64,000 nt of DNA from Bolinopsis microptera. Its lineage: Eukaryota > Ctenophora > Tentaculata > Lobata > Bolinopsidae. Made by a program: the position numbers and the translations under genes. Below the pieces are notes generated by a model that saw only the letters and a list, made by a program, of their open reading frames with translations, was not told the origin of the DNA and made no database searches. This document shows positions 34,201 to 46,089 of this stretch, piece after piece. The DNA lies in NCBI RefSeq assembly GCF_026151205.1, contig NC_087073.1, positions 16,635,837 through 16,699,836 of the forward strand, read 5' to 3'. Within the stretch, counting starts at the first letter, position 1. Every line of letters begins with the position of its first letter.

Positions 34201-35217
34201 CATCAGAACAGTCCTGATACCCATCACATATCTGCTGCTTGTGAACAGTACACCCCCTCCTCTCACACCTCACATCGTACTCATCCTCACACAGTGCTGT
34301 CTCGTTACACATCACGTACTTGGAGACTGTGGTGATGAGGTTCAAGTTCTTCAGTTTACAGGACATGGCCACGTCTTGGAGGTGAGGACAGGAGGTTTGA
34401 TCCAGGTTGCCTGTTTCACAGACAGTGCCTAGTGCGGGGGTACATAGTTGTGTGGTGTTTAACACGTGGGAAGTGTTGTTGTCACATGTTAACCCTCCCT
34501 CCTCACTGCTACACTTCTCCTTTGTTTCATCTTCTCCTTCCTTACAGTCCTCTTTACCGTCACACAACTTCTCCGGGGATATCCACACCTGACAGATAAT
34601 TTGTACTAAGGATTGATAACTGTTGCTACAGTACAATTTAACGACTATATCATAATATAATACATTTAATGTTATTAAAATTAACACTACTGTTATTAAA
34701 ATTAATACTGTACATTCTGTTTTCTCAGCACTAAAACTCTAAAGGATTTGTAATAGTTAAATAACCGCACCTGAACATTATTCTTATTGAAACACGTCAA
34801 GCCAAACCGGCACTTCCCCTCCCTCTCGTTATCACCTTGTATCCAGATCTCATCCTCTCCGTCCACACAGTCCCCCCTCCCGTCACATACTTTAGATTCC
34901 TCTATAAACCTGACGTCATTAGGTCTAGTTGTATCATCATCCCCGCATCTGTAGAACCCGGCTAAGTCACTGTCACAGTACCGTTCATCTGCGTCGGTGT
35001 TGTGACAGTTACAGAACAGTTTGGTCCGGCAGAGGGTCTGGTGCATGACGTGGGGTCCTGCTTCGGGCATGCTGTCGTCATCTTCAGGTATGTAACAGAG
35101 GTAGAACCCGCACAACCACTCGTCGAAGAGGGTACCGGACTGTGTTATTCTGTCGTTACTGATCGTACCACACGCCTGGGAGTAGAGTAGTAATCACCTG
35201 CTAAATCAACATTACAG

Positions 35218-35248
<31 letters not shown>

Positions 35249-38200
35249 AGTGAAAAAGGAAATAGCTAAGTTGTTACCTGATAGAACTTGGGGTCATCAC
35301 GACAGGTTCTACTGTACTCAGTCAACTCCTCATCTTCGTAAGGCACAACATAAGTATCACGTGACATCCAGCACTTAAAACAATCGTCACCCTGACTCCC
35401 TTTCTTGTGTAGTTTGAGATAACCTCTGTTTTTGTAGTTGGTGACAGTGTAGCCCTCATTTCCACACTCTCGTGTGGAGGAAGTTACACTCAGTGTTATC
35501 AGAGTGATAACAACTGATAACATTATCTCTTTAGTTGGGGAGACGAGTCTTCTTCTAGTTGGGGACGAGTCTTCTCGAAAAGTTTATTAACTTTAAAATA
35601 TTTAGCAACGAAGCTACAACACTGCAGCAAGAAATAAATATTCAAACAATATTTGTGGGGAATTGTATCTTTGTATTGCAACATCTGTTCCCGATTTCGT
35701 ATCAGTAAAGCAACTTAACCGTCTAGACTATCACGTGTGTAAGACTATCACGTGTGAATACCCGTTTAGACTTAGCACGCTAAAAACTTTGCTCTGTATG
35801 TGCTTTTATGAAATTCTTATTCTTTATCATATTTTTGTAAAACGACTCGTTTTAAAAACGAGCAACACGAAAAACAAACGTGGATAGTGGATACGAGCAA
35901 ACCGCATTATTTAAGCAAATGAACAAAGAAACGGCACCAGATTAGGTTTGATCGTTTAGTCTACTGTGAGGATTTCCATCCCTGCCCCATTTTGTACACC
36001 TGTTTTCAATCTTCATGGTTTATGCCTCTACGTATTATGTGATATCTTCATATTGCTATCAAGAGGAAGAGAAAACTGCTTATTACTGAACCAGAAGTTT
36101 AGAGCTCAACGAAAGAGCAATATAATATCCAACTGTAATAATATGACAGTGGTGTGAAAATGAAATTCACATAAAGACATAATATCTTCTCCGTCTCTGT
36201 GAATTGCAAGGGTGATTTCAATACAAGATAAATTTGAGAATAGTGTTTTTATAGCAATATCTCACTACAAGGAGCACCAGCTGTAAATGGCTTCTACTTA
36301 AATACGAGAGAGCCCAGACAGGGAACTCTATTGGAGGTTTTGTGGCGTTGAACAAGGTTATTACCCTTTCATGTTGCATTAAGTACAAGATATTCTGGAA
36401 TATGCGGAACCAATAAAATAGTGATAAGTGAAAATACAGCTATTTTTCAACATCTTTATGACATCGTGCTAACGCTATTGAAAACTTCATTAGAGGGGAA
36501 ATAAGAGCTGCAAGTTTGCACACAACAATATCATGCTGTTATTGAACTGTGAACAAAAGTTAAAACAGAAAAGACCCCGAGCGCGTTACCTGTTTGATCT
36601 TGTCGAAGACCTGGTTGTTGACCACAGCGTGAGCCACATCGAAGCCTAGCACATAATCCCCACACTGTATGATGTTACCCAGGTGGGTTCTCGTGTGGAT
36701 CTCATTCTCCTGGTCATCCGTACCTGAATTAACAGGTTTTCAATGTGGGGGAACAATTAACATTAGCCTTCACTTTAAATGTGTTCCAACACTGTTCCAC
36801 ATCAAAGATATGGCGCATCTTTAGAAAGATTTGATGAGACTCTGGCAAGAATACCACGCAGAATAAAAGATAGTGGACGAATTAAAACCCACCAAGAGAG
36901 TTAAGAGGCAGGACCCAAACATCAGCCAGCTGGTGTTTATGAGAGTAAGAACCATACTGCTTATCTTGGTTGTAGATAGGCTCAATGTTCATTACCATGA
37001 ACTCTCTGAGTTGCTTCTGGTGGCAGATGGCGTCAAATGCGTCCCGGAAATACTGTCCAGCGTTCAGCTGACCGATCTTGAGAGTGATAGGATCCATAAG
37101 ATGGATATTATCTGTATGAGAATGAAGATTAGGATACAATCAATCTCAACGACATCATCCGATAATTCAAATAAAGTAAGACTAAACGAGACACAATATT
37201 GTACGAATGAAATCGTTACTATTAATTATAAAAAGCAGAGCAACCAAGTGAAGAAATAACTCTGTAGAACAACAGCACTCACCAGATATCTAGTGCAGAT
37301 AGCAACCTGGGACATGTGGTTCAGGTAGCGAGACACCGAGACCGGTAAACAGACTACTTCATCTTTACAAATCCGCGTAATCTGGATACAATAGAAGAGG
37401 GAGGTTAAAGTAGGTTAAAACAGGTTCGATGTATACTGTATAGGGTAACTTCTCTGTAAATCAGCCGTCTTTTGTAATGTTAATATCCAGAAGAATGTAG
37501 AATGTTAAGTAATTGTAATATAGGAATTCGGATGGCTGATGATTATGTATGAGTTGGTATTATTTAATTGTACACAAAAGATGTGGCAAGATATGGTCAG
37601 TACCTCGACGAAGAAAGTGTACTTGTAGTTGAAGATGTTACTCTGTATGTCATGTGACACGAGCTCCTGGGATGTTTTGTACTGGCAGGGTATCATTGCC
37701 ATTAGGAAGTCTACCATCTTTCGAGCACTGAAGAAAGGAAATTATTAATCTAGAAATTATTAATCTAGGAAATTATTAATCTAGGATCTGAAGAAAGGAA
37801 ATTATTAATCTAGGATCTGACTAGCAAACCAGATGGGTCGACACTCTATAATTATAAGATTGCATCTTAAAGGAAATCTATTTTGGGGATCTGACTAGCA
37901 AACCAGATTGGTTGACATTTAATGATACTTACACAATTCAGGCAGTTGTTTATCAAAGCAAACTTGAGCTGGTACTGTTATGGTACAATAAAGGGATATA
38001 GGGGACAATGTGGACACTTGTACTGGGGATATTTGGACCCGATAAATGACAATTACTTGTTTTTAGCTTGGTAGTAAAAGTTGATTCCACCCTCCATCTC
38101 CTTGATAGTCATAGGGTCCTTGTGCATGTTATGCTTCAATATGATCTGTTCAAGATAAAACAGCGTCTTTTTGTGTATCGTCTGAGACGTGGAGATAATT

Positions 38201-41200
38201 GGTATAATTTTAATTAGATCTACTAGAACACATTTGATGATTTAAAAAACGAAATTAAGAAAATGTCAACAAATGTAGACATCACAATAAATCGTCACTT
38301 AATAAATCTGTGAAACTCCGCAAGCAACCCACCCTCTGTCTGATCTGTACCAGCGCTCTCCAACACTCGCCATCACTACCCTTTTGTTTACAGCAGACTT
38401 CACACATCTGGTAATGCACTGTGTATTCCACTACAAACTGCTGTTGAAGGATTGTTCCGAACGCGTCTCCTTGTATTGTCACGTTTACCTTGATCCGCTT
38501 GGAGTGGGATTCTGTCCATATGAAGGAAGCATCTACCAGCCTTACCTGAAATAGTGGGTGATATGAAAGAAAGGTAAGAGACTACTGTATCTACAAATTA
38601 TCGATGAAAAGGGTCATTCGATAGTAATGATTTTCGGTTATATTCGGTGACCAACAAAAAATAACTATAAGTATCATTTTTTAATTTTTTAATTTTCTAA
38701 AGAGAGGCTGGACCATGATAGCCCACGAGAGGATAGCATTGAGATGCTCTGCCTACCTCTGGGGTGTGGCAACCCTGGGAAAGGTTGCTGGAGAAATCAG
38801 AGTGAATGGTGGAGGGTGGTGTTAAAAGTGACATGAGTCAAAATGATACGCTTAAGTGAAATTTACGTATCATGTAAGTTTAAGAACACTATTAGTATTA
38901 TGAATAACTTGGGTAATCTGAATATGAGTCTAACAGTACATACCTTATTGAGACCCTTGAGTTTCTTGAGGCAGAGAGCCAGGAGCTCCCTACTCTCCAG
39001 AGCGCACAATATCCAAGTAGACGGAGGTTGCAAATACCGCTCACAGAACCGACAGAAGTGAAGGATCACCTGGAGAGAGTATAAATAAGGTGGTGGGCAA
39101 TACAGCGCTGTGAAGGATCACCTGGAGAGAGTGTAAATAATGTGGTGGGGAATACAGCGCAGAAGTGAAGGATCACCTGGAGAGAGTATAAATAATGTGG
39201 TGGGGAATACAGCGCTGTGAAGGATCACCTGGAGAGAGTATAAATAATGTGGTGGGGAATACAGCGCTGTGAAGGATCACCTGGAGAGAGTATAAATAAT
39301 GTGGTGGGGAATACAGCGCTAAGTGAAGGATCACCTGGAGAGAGTATAAATAATGTGGTGGGGAATACAGCGCTGTGAAGGATCACCTGGAGAGAGTATA
39401 AATAATGTGGTGGGCAATACAGCGCTAGTGAAGGATCACCTGGAGAGAGTATAAATAATGTGGTGGGGAATACAGCGCTGTGAAGGATCACCTGGAGAGA
39501 GTATAAATAATGTGGTGGGCAATACAGCGCTGTGAAGGATCACCTGGAGAGAGTATAAATAATGTGGTGGGGAATACAGCGCTGAAGTGAAGGATCACCT
39601 GGAGAGAGTATAAATAATGTGGTGGGGAATACAGCGCTAAGTGAAGGATCACCTGGAGAGAGTATAAATAATGTGGTGGGGAATACAGCGCTAAGTGAAG
39701 GATCACCTGGAGAGAGTGTAAATAATGTGGTGGGGAATACAGCGCTGTGAAGGATCACCTGGAGAGAGTATAAATAATGTGGTGGGGAATACAGCGCTAA
39801 GTGAAGGATCACCTGGAGAGAGTATAAATAATGTGGTGGGCAATACAGCGCTAAGTGAAGGATCACCTGGAGAGAGTGTAAATAATGTGGTGGGGAATAC
39901 AGCGCTGTGAAGGATCACCTGGAGAGAGTATAAATAATGTGGTGGGGAATACAGCGCTAAGTGAAGGATCACCTGGAGAGAGTATAAATAATGTGGTGGG
40001 CAATACAGCGCTGTGAAGGATCACCTGGAGAGGGTATAAATAATGTGGTGGGGAATACAGCGCTAAGTGAAGGATCACCTGGAGAGAGTATAAATAATGT
40101 GGTGGGGAATACAGCGCTGTGAAGGATCACCTGGAGAGAGTATAAATAATGTGGTGGGGAATACAGCGCTAAGTGAAGGATCACCTGGAGAGAGTGTAAA
40201 TAATGTGGTGGGGAATACAGCGCTGTGAAGGATCACCTGGAGAGAGTATAAATAATGTGGTGGGGAATACAGCGCTAAGTGAAGGATCACCTGGAGAGAG
40301 TATAAATAATGTGGTGGGGAATACAGCGCTGTGAAGGATCACCTGGAGAGAGTATAAATAATGTGGTGGGCAATACAGCGCTAAGTGAAGGATCACCTGG
40401 AGAGAGTATAAATAATGTGGTGGGGAATACAGCGCTGTGAAGGATCACCTGGAGAGAGTATAAATAATGTGGTGGGGAATACAGCGCTGTGAAGGATCAC
40501 CTGGAGAGAGTATAAATAATGTGGTGGGGAATACAGCGCTGTGAAGGATCACCTGGAGAGAGTATAAATAATGTGGTGGGCAATACAGCGCTGTGAAGGA
40601 TCACCTGGAGAGAGTATAAATAATGTGGTGGGGAATACAGCGCTGTGAAGGATCACCTGGAGAGAGTATAAATAATGTGGTGGGGAATACAGCGCTGAAG
40701 TGAAGGATCACCTGGAGAGAGTATAAATAATGTGGTGGGGAATACAGCGCTGTGAAGGATCACCTGGAGAGAGTATAAATAATGTGGTGGGCAATACAGC
40801 GCTGTGAAGGATCACCTGGAGAGAGTATAAATAATGTGGTGGGGAATACAGCGCTGAAGTGAAGGATCACCTGGAGAGAGTATAAATAATGTGGTGGGGA
40901 ATACAGCGCTAAGTGAAGGATCACCTGGAGAGAGTATAAATAATGTGGTGGGGAATACAGCGCTAAGTGAAGGATCACCTGGAGAGAGTGTAAATAATGT
41001 GGTGGGGAATACAGCGCTGTGAAGGATCACCTGGAGAGAGTATAAATAATGTGGTGGGGAATACAGCGCTAAGTGAAGGATCACCTGGAGAGAGTATAAA
41101 TAATGTGGTGGGCAATACAGCGCTAAGTGAAGGATCACCTGGAGAGAGTGTAAATAATGTGGTGGGGAATACAGCGCTGTGAAGGATCACCTGGAGAGAG

Positions 41201-44200
41201 TATAAATAATGTGGTGGGGAATACAGCGCTAAGTGAAGGATCACCTGGAGAGAGTATAAATAATGTGGTGGGCAATACAGCGCTGTGAAGGATCACCTGG
41301 AGAGGGTATAAATAATGTGGTGGGGAATACAGCGCTAAGTGAAGGATCACCTGGAGAGAGTATAAATAATGTGGTGGGGAATACAGCGCTGTGAAGGATC
41401 ACCTGGAGAGAGTATAAATAATGTGGTGGGGAATACAGCGCTAAGTGAAGGATCACCTGGAGAGAGTGTAAATAATGTGGTGGGGAATACAGCGCTGTGA
41501 AGGATCACCTGGAGAGAGTATAAATAATGTGGTGGGGAATACAGCGCTAAGTGAAGGATCACCTGGAGAGAGTATAAATAATGTGGTGGGGAATACAGCG
41601 CTAAGTGAAGGATCACCTGGAGAGAGTATAAATAATGTGGTGGGCAATACAGCGCTGTGAAGGATCACCTGGAGAGGGTATAAATAATGTGGTGGGGAAT
41701 ACAGCGCTAAGTGAAGGATCACCTGGAGAGAGTATAAATAATGTGGTGGGGAATACAGCGCTGTGAAGGATCACCTGGAGAGAGTATAAATAATGTGGTG
41801 GGGAATACAGCGCTAAGTGAAGGATCACCTGGAGAGAGTGTAAATAATGTGGTGGGGAATACAGCGCTGTGAAGGATCACCTGGAGAGAGTATAAATAAT
41901 GTGGTGGGGAATACAGCGCTGTGAAGGATCACCTGGAGAGAGTATAAATAATGTGGTGGGGAATACAGCGCTAAGTGAAGGATCACCTGGAGAGAGTATA
42001 AATAATGTGGTGGGGAATACAGCGCTAAGTGAAGGATCACCTGGAGAGAGTATAAATAATGTGGTGGGGAATACAGCGCTAAGTGAAGGATCACCTGGAG
42101 AGAGTATAAATAATGTGGTGGGGAATACAGCGCTGTGAAGGATCACCTGGAGAGAGTATAAATAATGTGGTGGGCAATACAGCGCTAAGTGAAGGATCAC
42201 CTGGAGAGAGTATAAATAATGTGGTGGGGAATACAGCGCTGAAGTGAAGGATCACCTGGAGAGAGTATAAATAATGTGGTGGGCAATACAGCGCTGTGAA
42301 GGATCACCTGGAGAGAGTATAAATAATGTGGTGGGGAATACAGCGCTGAAGTGAAGGATCACCTGGAGAGAGTATAAATAATGTGGTGGGGAATACAGCG
42401 CTGTGAAGGATCACCTGGAGAGAGTATAAATAATGTGGTGGGGAATACAGCGCTAAGTGAAGGATCACCTGGAGAGAGTATAAATAATGTGGTGGGGAAT
42501 ACAGCGCTAAGTGAAGGATCACCTGGAGAGAGTGTAAATAATGTGGTGGGGAATACAGCGCTGTGAAGGATCACCTGGAGAGAGTATAAATAATGTGGTG
42601 GGCAATACAGCGCTAAGTGAAGGATCACCTGGAGAGAGTATAATCTGTATAAATAATGTGGTGGGGAATACAGCGCTGTGAAGGATCACCTGGAGAGAGT
42701 ATAAATAATGTGGTGGGGAATACAGCGCTAAGTGAAGGATCACCTGGAGAGAGTATAAATAATGTGGTGGGCAATACAGCGCTGTGAAGGATCACCTGGA
42801 GAGGGTATAAATAATGTGGTGGGGAATACAGCGCTAAGTGAAGGATCACCTGGAGAGAGTATAAATAATGCGGTGGGGAATACAGCGCTGAAGTGAAGGA
42901 TCACCTGGAGAGAGTATAAATAATGTGGGGGGGAATACAGCGCTAAGTGAAGGATCACCTGGAGAGAGTATAAATAATGTGGTGGGGAATACAGCGCTGT
43001 GAAGGATCACCTAGAGAGAGTATAAATAATGTGGTGGGGAATACAGCGCTAAGTGAAGGAGAGAAGTGAAGGATCACCTGGAGAGAGTATAAATAATGTG
43101 GTGGGGAATACAGCGCTAAGTGAAGGATCACCTGGAGAGAGTATAAATAATGTGGTGGGGAATACAGCGCTGTGAAGGATCACCTGGAGAGAGTATAAAT
43201 AATGTGGTGGGGAATACAGCGCTAAGTGAAGGATCACCTGGAGAGAGTATAAATAATGTGGTGGGGAATACAGCGCTAAGTGAAGGATCACCTGGAGAGA
43301 GTATAAATAATGTGGTGGGGAATACAGCGCTAAGTGAAGGATCACCTGGAGAGAGTATAAATAATGTGGTGGGGAATACAGCGCTGTGAAGGATCACCTG
43401 GAGAGAGTATAAATAATGTGGTGGGGAATACAGCGCTAAGTGAAGGATCACCTGGAGAGAGTATAAATAATGTGGTGGGGAATACAGCGCTAAGTGAAGG
43501 ATCACCTGGAGAGAGTATAAATAATGCGGTGGGGAATACAGCGCTAAGTGAAGGATCACCTGGAGAGAGTATAAATAATGTGGTGGGGAATACAGCGCTG
43601 TGAAGGATCACCTGGAGAGAGTATAAATAATGTGGTGGGGAATACAGCGCTAAGTGAAGGATCACCTGGAGAGAGTATAAATTATGTGGTGGGGAATACA
43701 GCGCTGAAGTGAAGGATCACCTGGAGAGAGTATAAATAATGTGGTGGGGAATACAGCGCAGAAGTGAACGAGAGAAGTGAAGGATCACCTGGAGAGAGTA
43801 TAAATAATGTGGTGGGGAATACAGCACTGAGTGAACGACAGAAGTGAAGGATCACCTGGAGAGAGTATAAATAATGTGGTGGGGAATACAGCACTGTGAA
43901 GGATCACCTGGAGAGAGTATAAATAATGTGGTGGGGAATACAGCGCTAAGTGAAGGATCACCTGGAGAGAGTATAAATAATGTGGTGGGGAATACAGCGC
44001 TGAAGTGAAGGATCACCTGGAGAGAGTATAAATAATGTGGTGGGGAATACAGCGCTGTGAAGGATCACCTAGAGAGAGTATAAATAATGTGGTGGGGAAT
44101 ACAGCGCTGTGAAGGATCACCTGGAGAGAGTATAAATAATGTGGTGGGGAATACAGCGCTAAGTGAAGGATCACCTGGAGAGAGTATAAATAATGTGGTG

Positions 44201-45788
44201 GGGAATACAGCGCTGAAGTGAAGGATCACCTGGAGAGAGTATAAATAATGTGGTGGGGAATACAGCGCTGTGAAGGATCACCTGGAGAGAGTATAAATAA
44301 TGTGGTGGGGAATACAGCGCTGTGAAGGATCACCTGGAGAGAGTATAAATAATGTGGTGGGGAATACAGCGCTGAAGTGAAGGATCACCTGGAGAGAGTA
44401 TAAATAATGTGGTGGGGAATACAGCGCTGTGAAGGATCACCTGGAGAGAGTATAAATAATGTGGTGGGGAATACAGCGCTGTGAAGGATCACCTGGAGAG
44501 AGTATAAATAATGTGGTGGGCAATACAGCGCTGTGAAGGATCACCTGGAGAGAGTATAAATAATGTGGTGGGGAATACAGCGCTGAAGTGAAGGATCACC
44601 TGGAGAGAGTATAAATAATGTGGTGGGAATACAGCGCTGTGAAGGATCACCTGGAGAGAGTATAAATAATGTGGTGGGGAATACAGCGCTAAGTGAAGGA
44701 TCACCTGGAGAGAGTATAAATAATGTGGTGGGGAATACAGCGCTAAGTGAAGGATCACCTGGAGAGAGTATAAATAATGTGGTGGGCAATACAGCGCTGA
44801 AGTGAAGGATCACCTGGAGAGAGTGTAAATAATGTGGTGGGGAATACAGCGCTGAAGTGAAGGATCACCTGGAGAGAGTATAAATAATGTGGTGGGCAAT
44901 ACAGCACTGTGAAGGATCACCTGGAGAGAGTATAAATAATGTGGTGGGGAATACAGCGCTAAGTGAAGGATCACCTGGAGAGAGTATAAATAATGTGGTG
45001 GGGAATACAGCGCTGTGAAGGATCACCTGGAGAGAGTGTAAATAATGTGGTGGGGAATACAGCGCAGAAGTGAAGGATCACCTGGAGAGAGTATAAATAA
45101 TGTGGTGGGGAATACAGCGCTGAAGTGAACGAGAGAAGTGAAGGATCACCTGGAGAGAGTATAAATAATGTGGTGGGGAATACAGCACTGAGTGAACGAC
45201 AGAAGTGAAGGATCACCTGGAGAGAGTATAAATAATGTGGTGGGGAATACAGCACTGTGAAGGATCACCTGGAGAGAGTATAAATAATGTGGTGGGGAAT
45301 ACAGCACTGTGAAGGATCACCTGGAGAGAGTATAAATAATGTGGTGGGGAATACAGCGCTGAGTGTGAACAAGAGGATTGGTTTGTGATCAGCTCGCGGG
45401 AAATATTGTTATATGTTTTTCGTAACCAATAAAACAATAAACATGCAATTCAGCTCATTAAACAATTAAAACGCCCTACAACGATACAGGCACTATGTAC
45501 CGAGCTATGTACCGATCTTACTAAGGTTAATACATAACTTAATAATAAGAGGACTAAGAGCTTCAATACAACTAGGTAGTTACCAGAACCCTGTAGACTC
45601 CCTAGGTAACAATGGGGGGGGGGGGGGGGGATACCAACCTGTTTTGGTATGTTCTCCGAGATATCGCAACGAGTCCTGATACAGGCCACACACATGTTAG
45701 CAGGGTTGGGTGTTATGAGAGTACCACACTCACAACACAGGATCTTCTGTTCCTGTGGAGCCTCCTCTCGGGGGCCCATAAACTCCAT
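28240..45788 (-). CDS. NMD3: NMD3 60S ribosomal export adaptor
   Basis: Ten exons on the minus strand, about 518 residues (human 503): 45639-45788, 38944-39069, 38333-38545, 38057-38181, 37604-37727, about 37279-37381, 36893-37111, 36590-36723, 29235-29370 and 28240-28466. Exon 1 has the zinc-binding ILCCECGTLITPNPANMC. Exon 2 continues with CRFCERYLQPPSTW and ALESRELLALCLKK. Later exons carry VRLVDASFIWTESHSKRIKV, FYLEQIILKHNMHKD, HIQ/eIF5A-like core residues and the acidic DFLEDLEEDPELRKN before the tail. NMD3 loads onto 60S subunits and carries the CRM1 export signal. The strong GTGAGT donor of exon 6 would break phase with exon 7; a donor 4 bases downstream keeps it. Intron 1 (6.6 kb) is almost wholly a minisatellite, intron 8 (7.2 kb) contains a receptor gene, and three introns have repeats that copy an acceptor. 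Confidence 0.95.
29361..29808 (-). repeat. 39-bp minisatellite containing the NMD3 exon 9 acceptor, 11 copies plus a partial one
   Basis: 'gtaactggccctgttagagg' recurs every 39 bp from 29361 (29400, 29439 and so on). On the minus strand each unit reads cctccctctaacag followed by GGCCAGTTAC, that is, a polypyrimidine tract, the AG of the exon 9 acceptor and the first ten exonic bases. The unit nearest the coding exon is the real junction (exon starts at 29370). Units are 13 codons long, but each contains an in-frame TAA just before the next CAG, so using any upstream acceptor would add a stop. Confidence 0.95.
29809..31760. other. NMD3 intron 8 part, with a 58-bp direct duplication
   Basis: A 58-bp block starting 'gcattggtggtcgctcattc' occurs twice in tandem (30272-30387). 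A 20-bp scale duplication 'gatacaaatttggttat' lies at about 30788-30828. No gene is recognised; the frame at 31071-31307 has no clear content. Confidence 0.6.
31761..35523 (-). CDS. LDL-A repeat / rhodopsin-type 7TM receptor 2, nested in NMD3 intron 8, with one frame break
   Basis: Three exons on the minus strand: 35278-35523 (signal peptide MLSVVITLITLSVTSS and a Cys-rich start), 34771-35175 and 34588 down to 31761. At least six LDL-A modules are seen (CDGRGDCVDGEDE, CDGYQDCSDGSDERNC, CNLNDDCGDGSDELNC and others). The 7TM part has LIGCGDFLVGFYLVALSVV, IAVIILTDFLCWVPF and LPINSLINPLLYD. It is paralogous to the receptor at 11218-14543; the two align through the whole ectodomain and 7TM. The frame changes at about 33177-33188, between ARLIKIT and LQISAWFIGIS just before TM1, by one missing or two extra bases. 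The sequence is otherwise intact. It lies wholly within an NMD3 intron on the same strand, so the NMD3 transcript must skip its splice sites. Ligand unknown; relaxin-receptor-like by its LDL-A plus 7TM layout but without LRRs. Confidence 0.82.
35524..36589. other. NMD3 intron 8 part upstream of receptor 2
   Basis: This should contain the receptor 2 promoter. The phrase 'ctatcacgtgtg' is repeated twice near 35727-35756. No exon was recognised. Confidence 0.45.
37727..37816 (-). repeat. Short tandem duplication containing the NMD3 exon 5 acceptor
   Basis: The block 'ctgaagaaaggaaattattaa' occurs twice. One copy forms the real acceptor of exon 5 (minus strand cctttcttcag, exon start 37727); the other lies about 60 bp into the intron. 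An inner 'aaattattaatctagg' unit is present four times. Just beyond, 'ggatctgactagcaaaccag' is also duplicated (about 37814 and 37888). Confidence 0.85.
39070..45362 (-). repeat. 52-55 bp minisatellite filling NMD3 intron 1, about 118 copies, each with the exon 2 acceptor
   Basis: The unit is gaaggatcacctggagagag + tataaataatgtggtgggga + atacagcgct followed by gt, aagt or gaagt. On the minus strand every unit reads ttatttatactctctccag then GTGATCCTTCAC, which is the true exon 2 acceptor plus 12-17 exonic bases (exon 2 starts at 39069). Units of 54 bp preserve frame; 52- and 55-bp units change it. About a quarter of units carry gggca instead of gggga or gtgtaaat instead of gtataaat. Variant strings show larger duplications, for example 39.49-40.18 kb again at 40.76-41.46 kb (1,272 bp apart), and 43.68-43.89 again near 45.04-45.26 kb. 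Every unit has TATAAATAA on the plus strand. The many short open frames here are by-products. Confidence 0.97.
45614..45630 (+). repeat. 17-G homopolymer beside the NMD3 exon 1 donor
   Basis: A run of 17 G on the plus strand lies 8 bases beyond the exon 1 end, so the NMD3 pre-mRNA has a C17 tract just after the donor GTTGGTAT. The exact run length may be an assembly estimate. Confidence 0.9.
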
Positions 45789-46089
45789 CTTAGCACTACT
45801 GTTGTTGTAGTGGTTATTATGTTGTTGTAGTGGTTATCATGTTGTGGTTATTATTATTATGACGTGTTCTTTATTTAATACTTTCCAAATTTTACAGAGT
45901 ACAGCAATGAATTATTAAAAAAGACATGTTGATGTACACCGTTGATGTACAGGAGACTAAAGAGTAATTTAAAATCGATTATCTGATACCAAACAGTCAT
46001 AAAACCTCCCAAAACTTGGGTAAACTATCAGGGAATCCTACATTGATAATGATCTGTGCTTTACGTCTTGAAAATATAGCAACATTTAT
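45789..46089. promoter_or_regulatory. NMD3 5' flank with a short tandem repeat and a CRE-like site
   Basis: Directly upstream of the NMD3 start, 'gttgttgtagtggttat' is repeated about 2.5 times (45802-45850), then 'ttattattattatgacgtg' gives a CRE-like TGACGTG. The foldback-like element begins about 300 bp upstream. The promoter call is inference from position. Confidence 0.35.

Noticed and set aside
39070-45362. CRISPR-like array
   Set aside because: Units are contiguous and nearly identical with no unique spacers, the host is eukaryotic, and the unit is explained by the splice junction of NMD3 exon 2.
39225-45437. Dozens of short open frames (ILHLALYSPPHYLYSLQ and similar) in the NMD3 intron array
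   Set aside because: They are translations of the 52-55 bp minisatellite on both strands, not genes.
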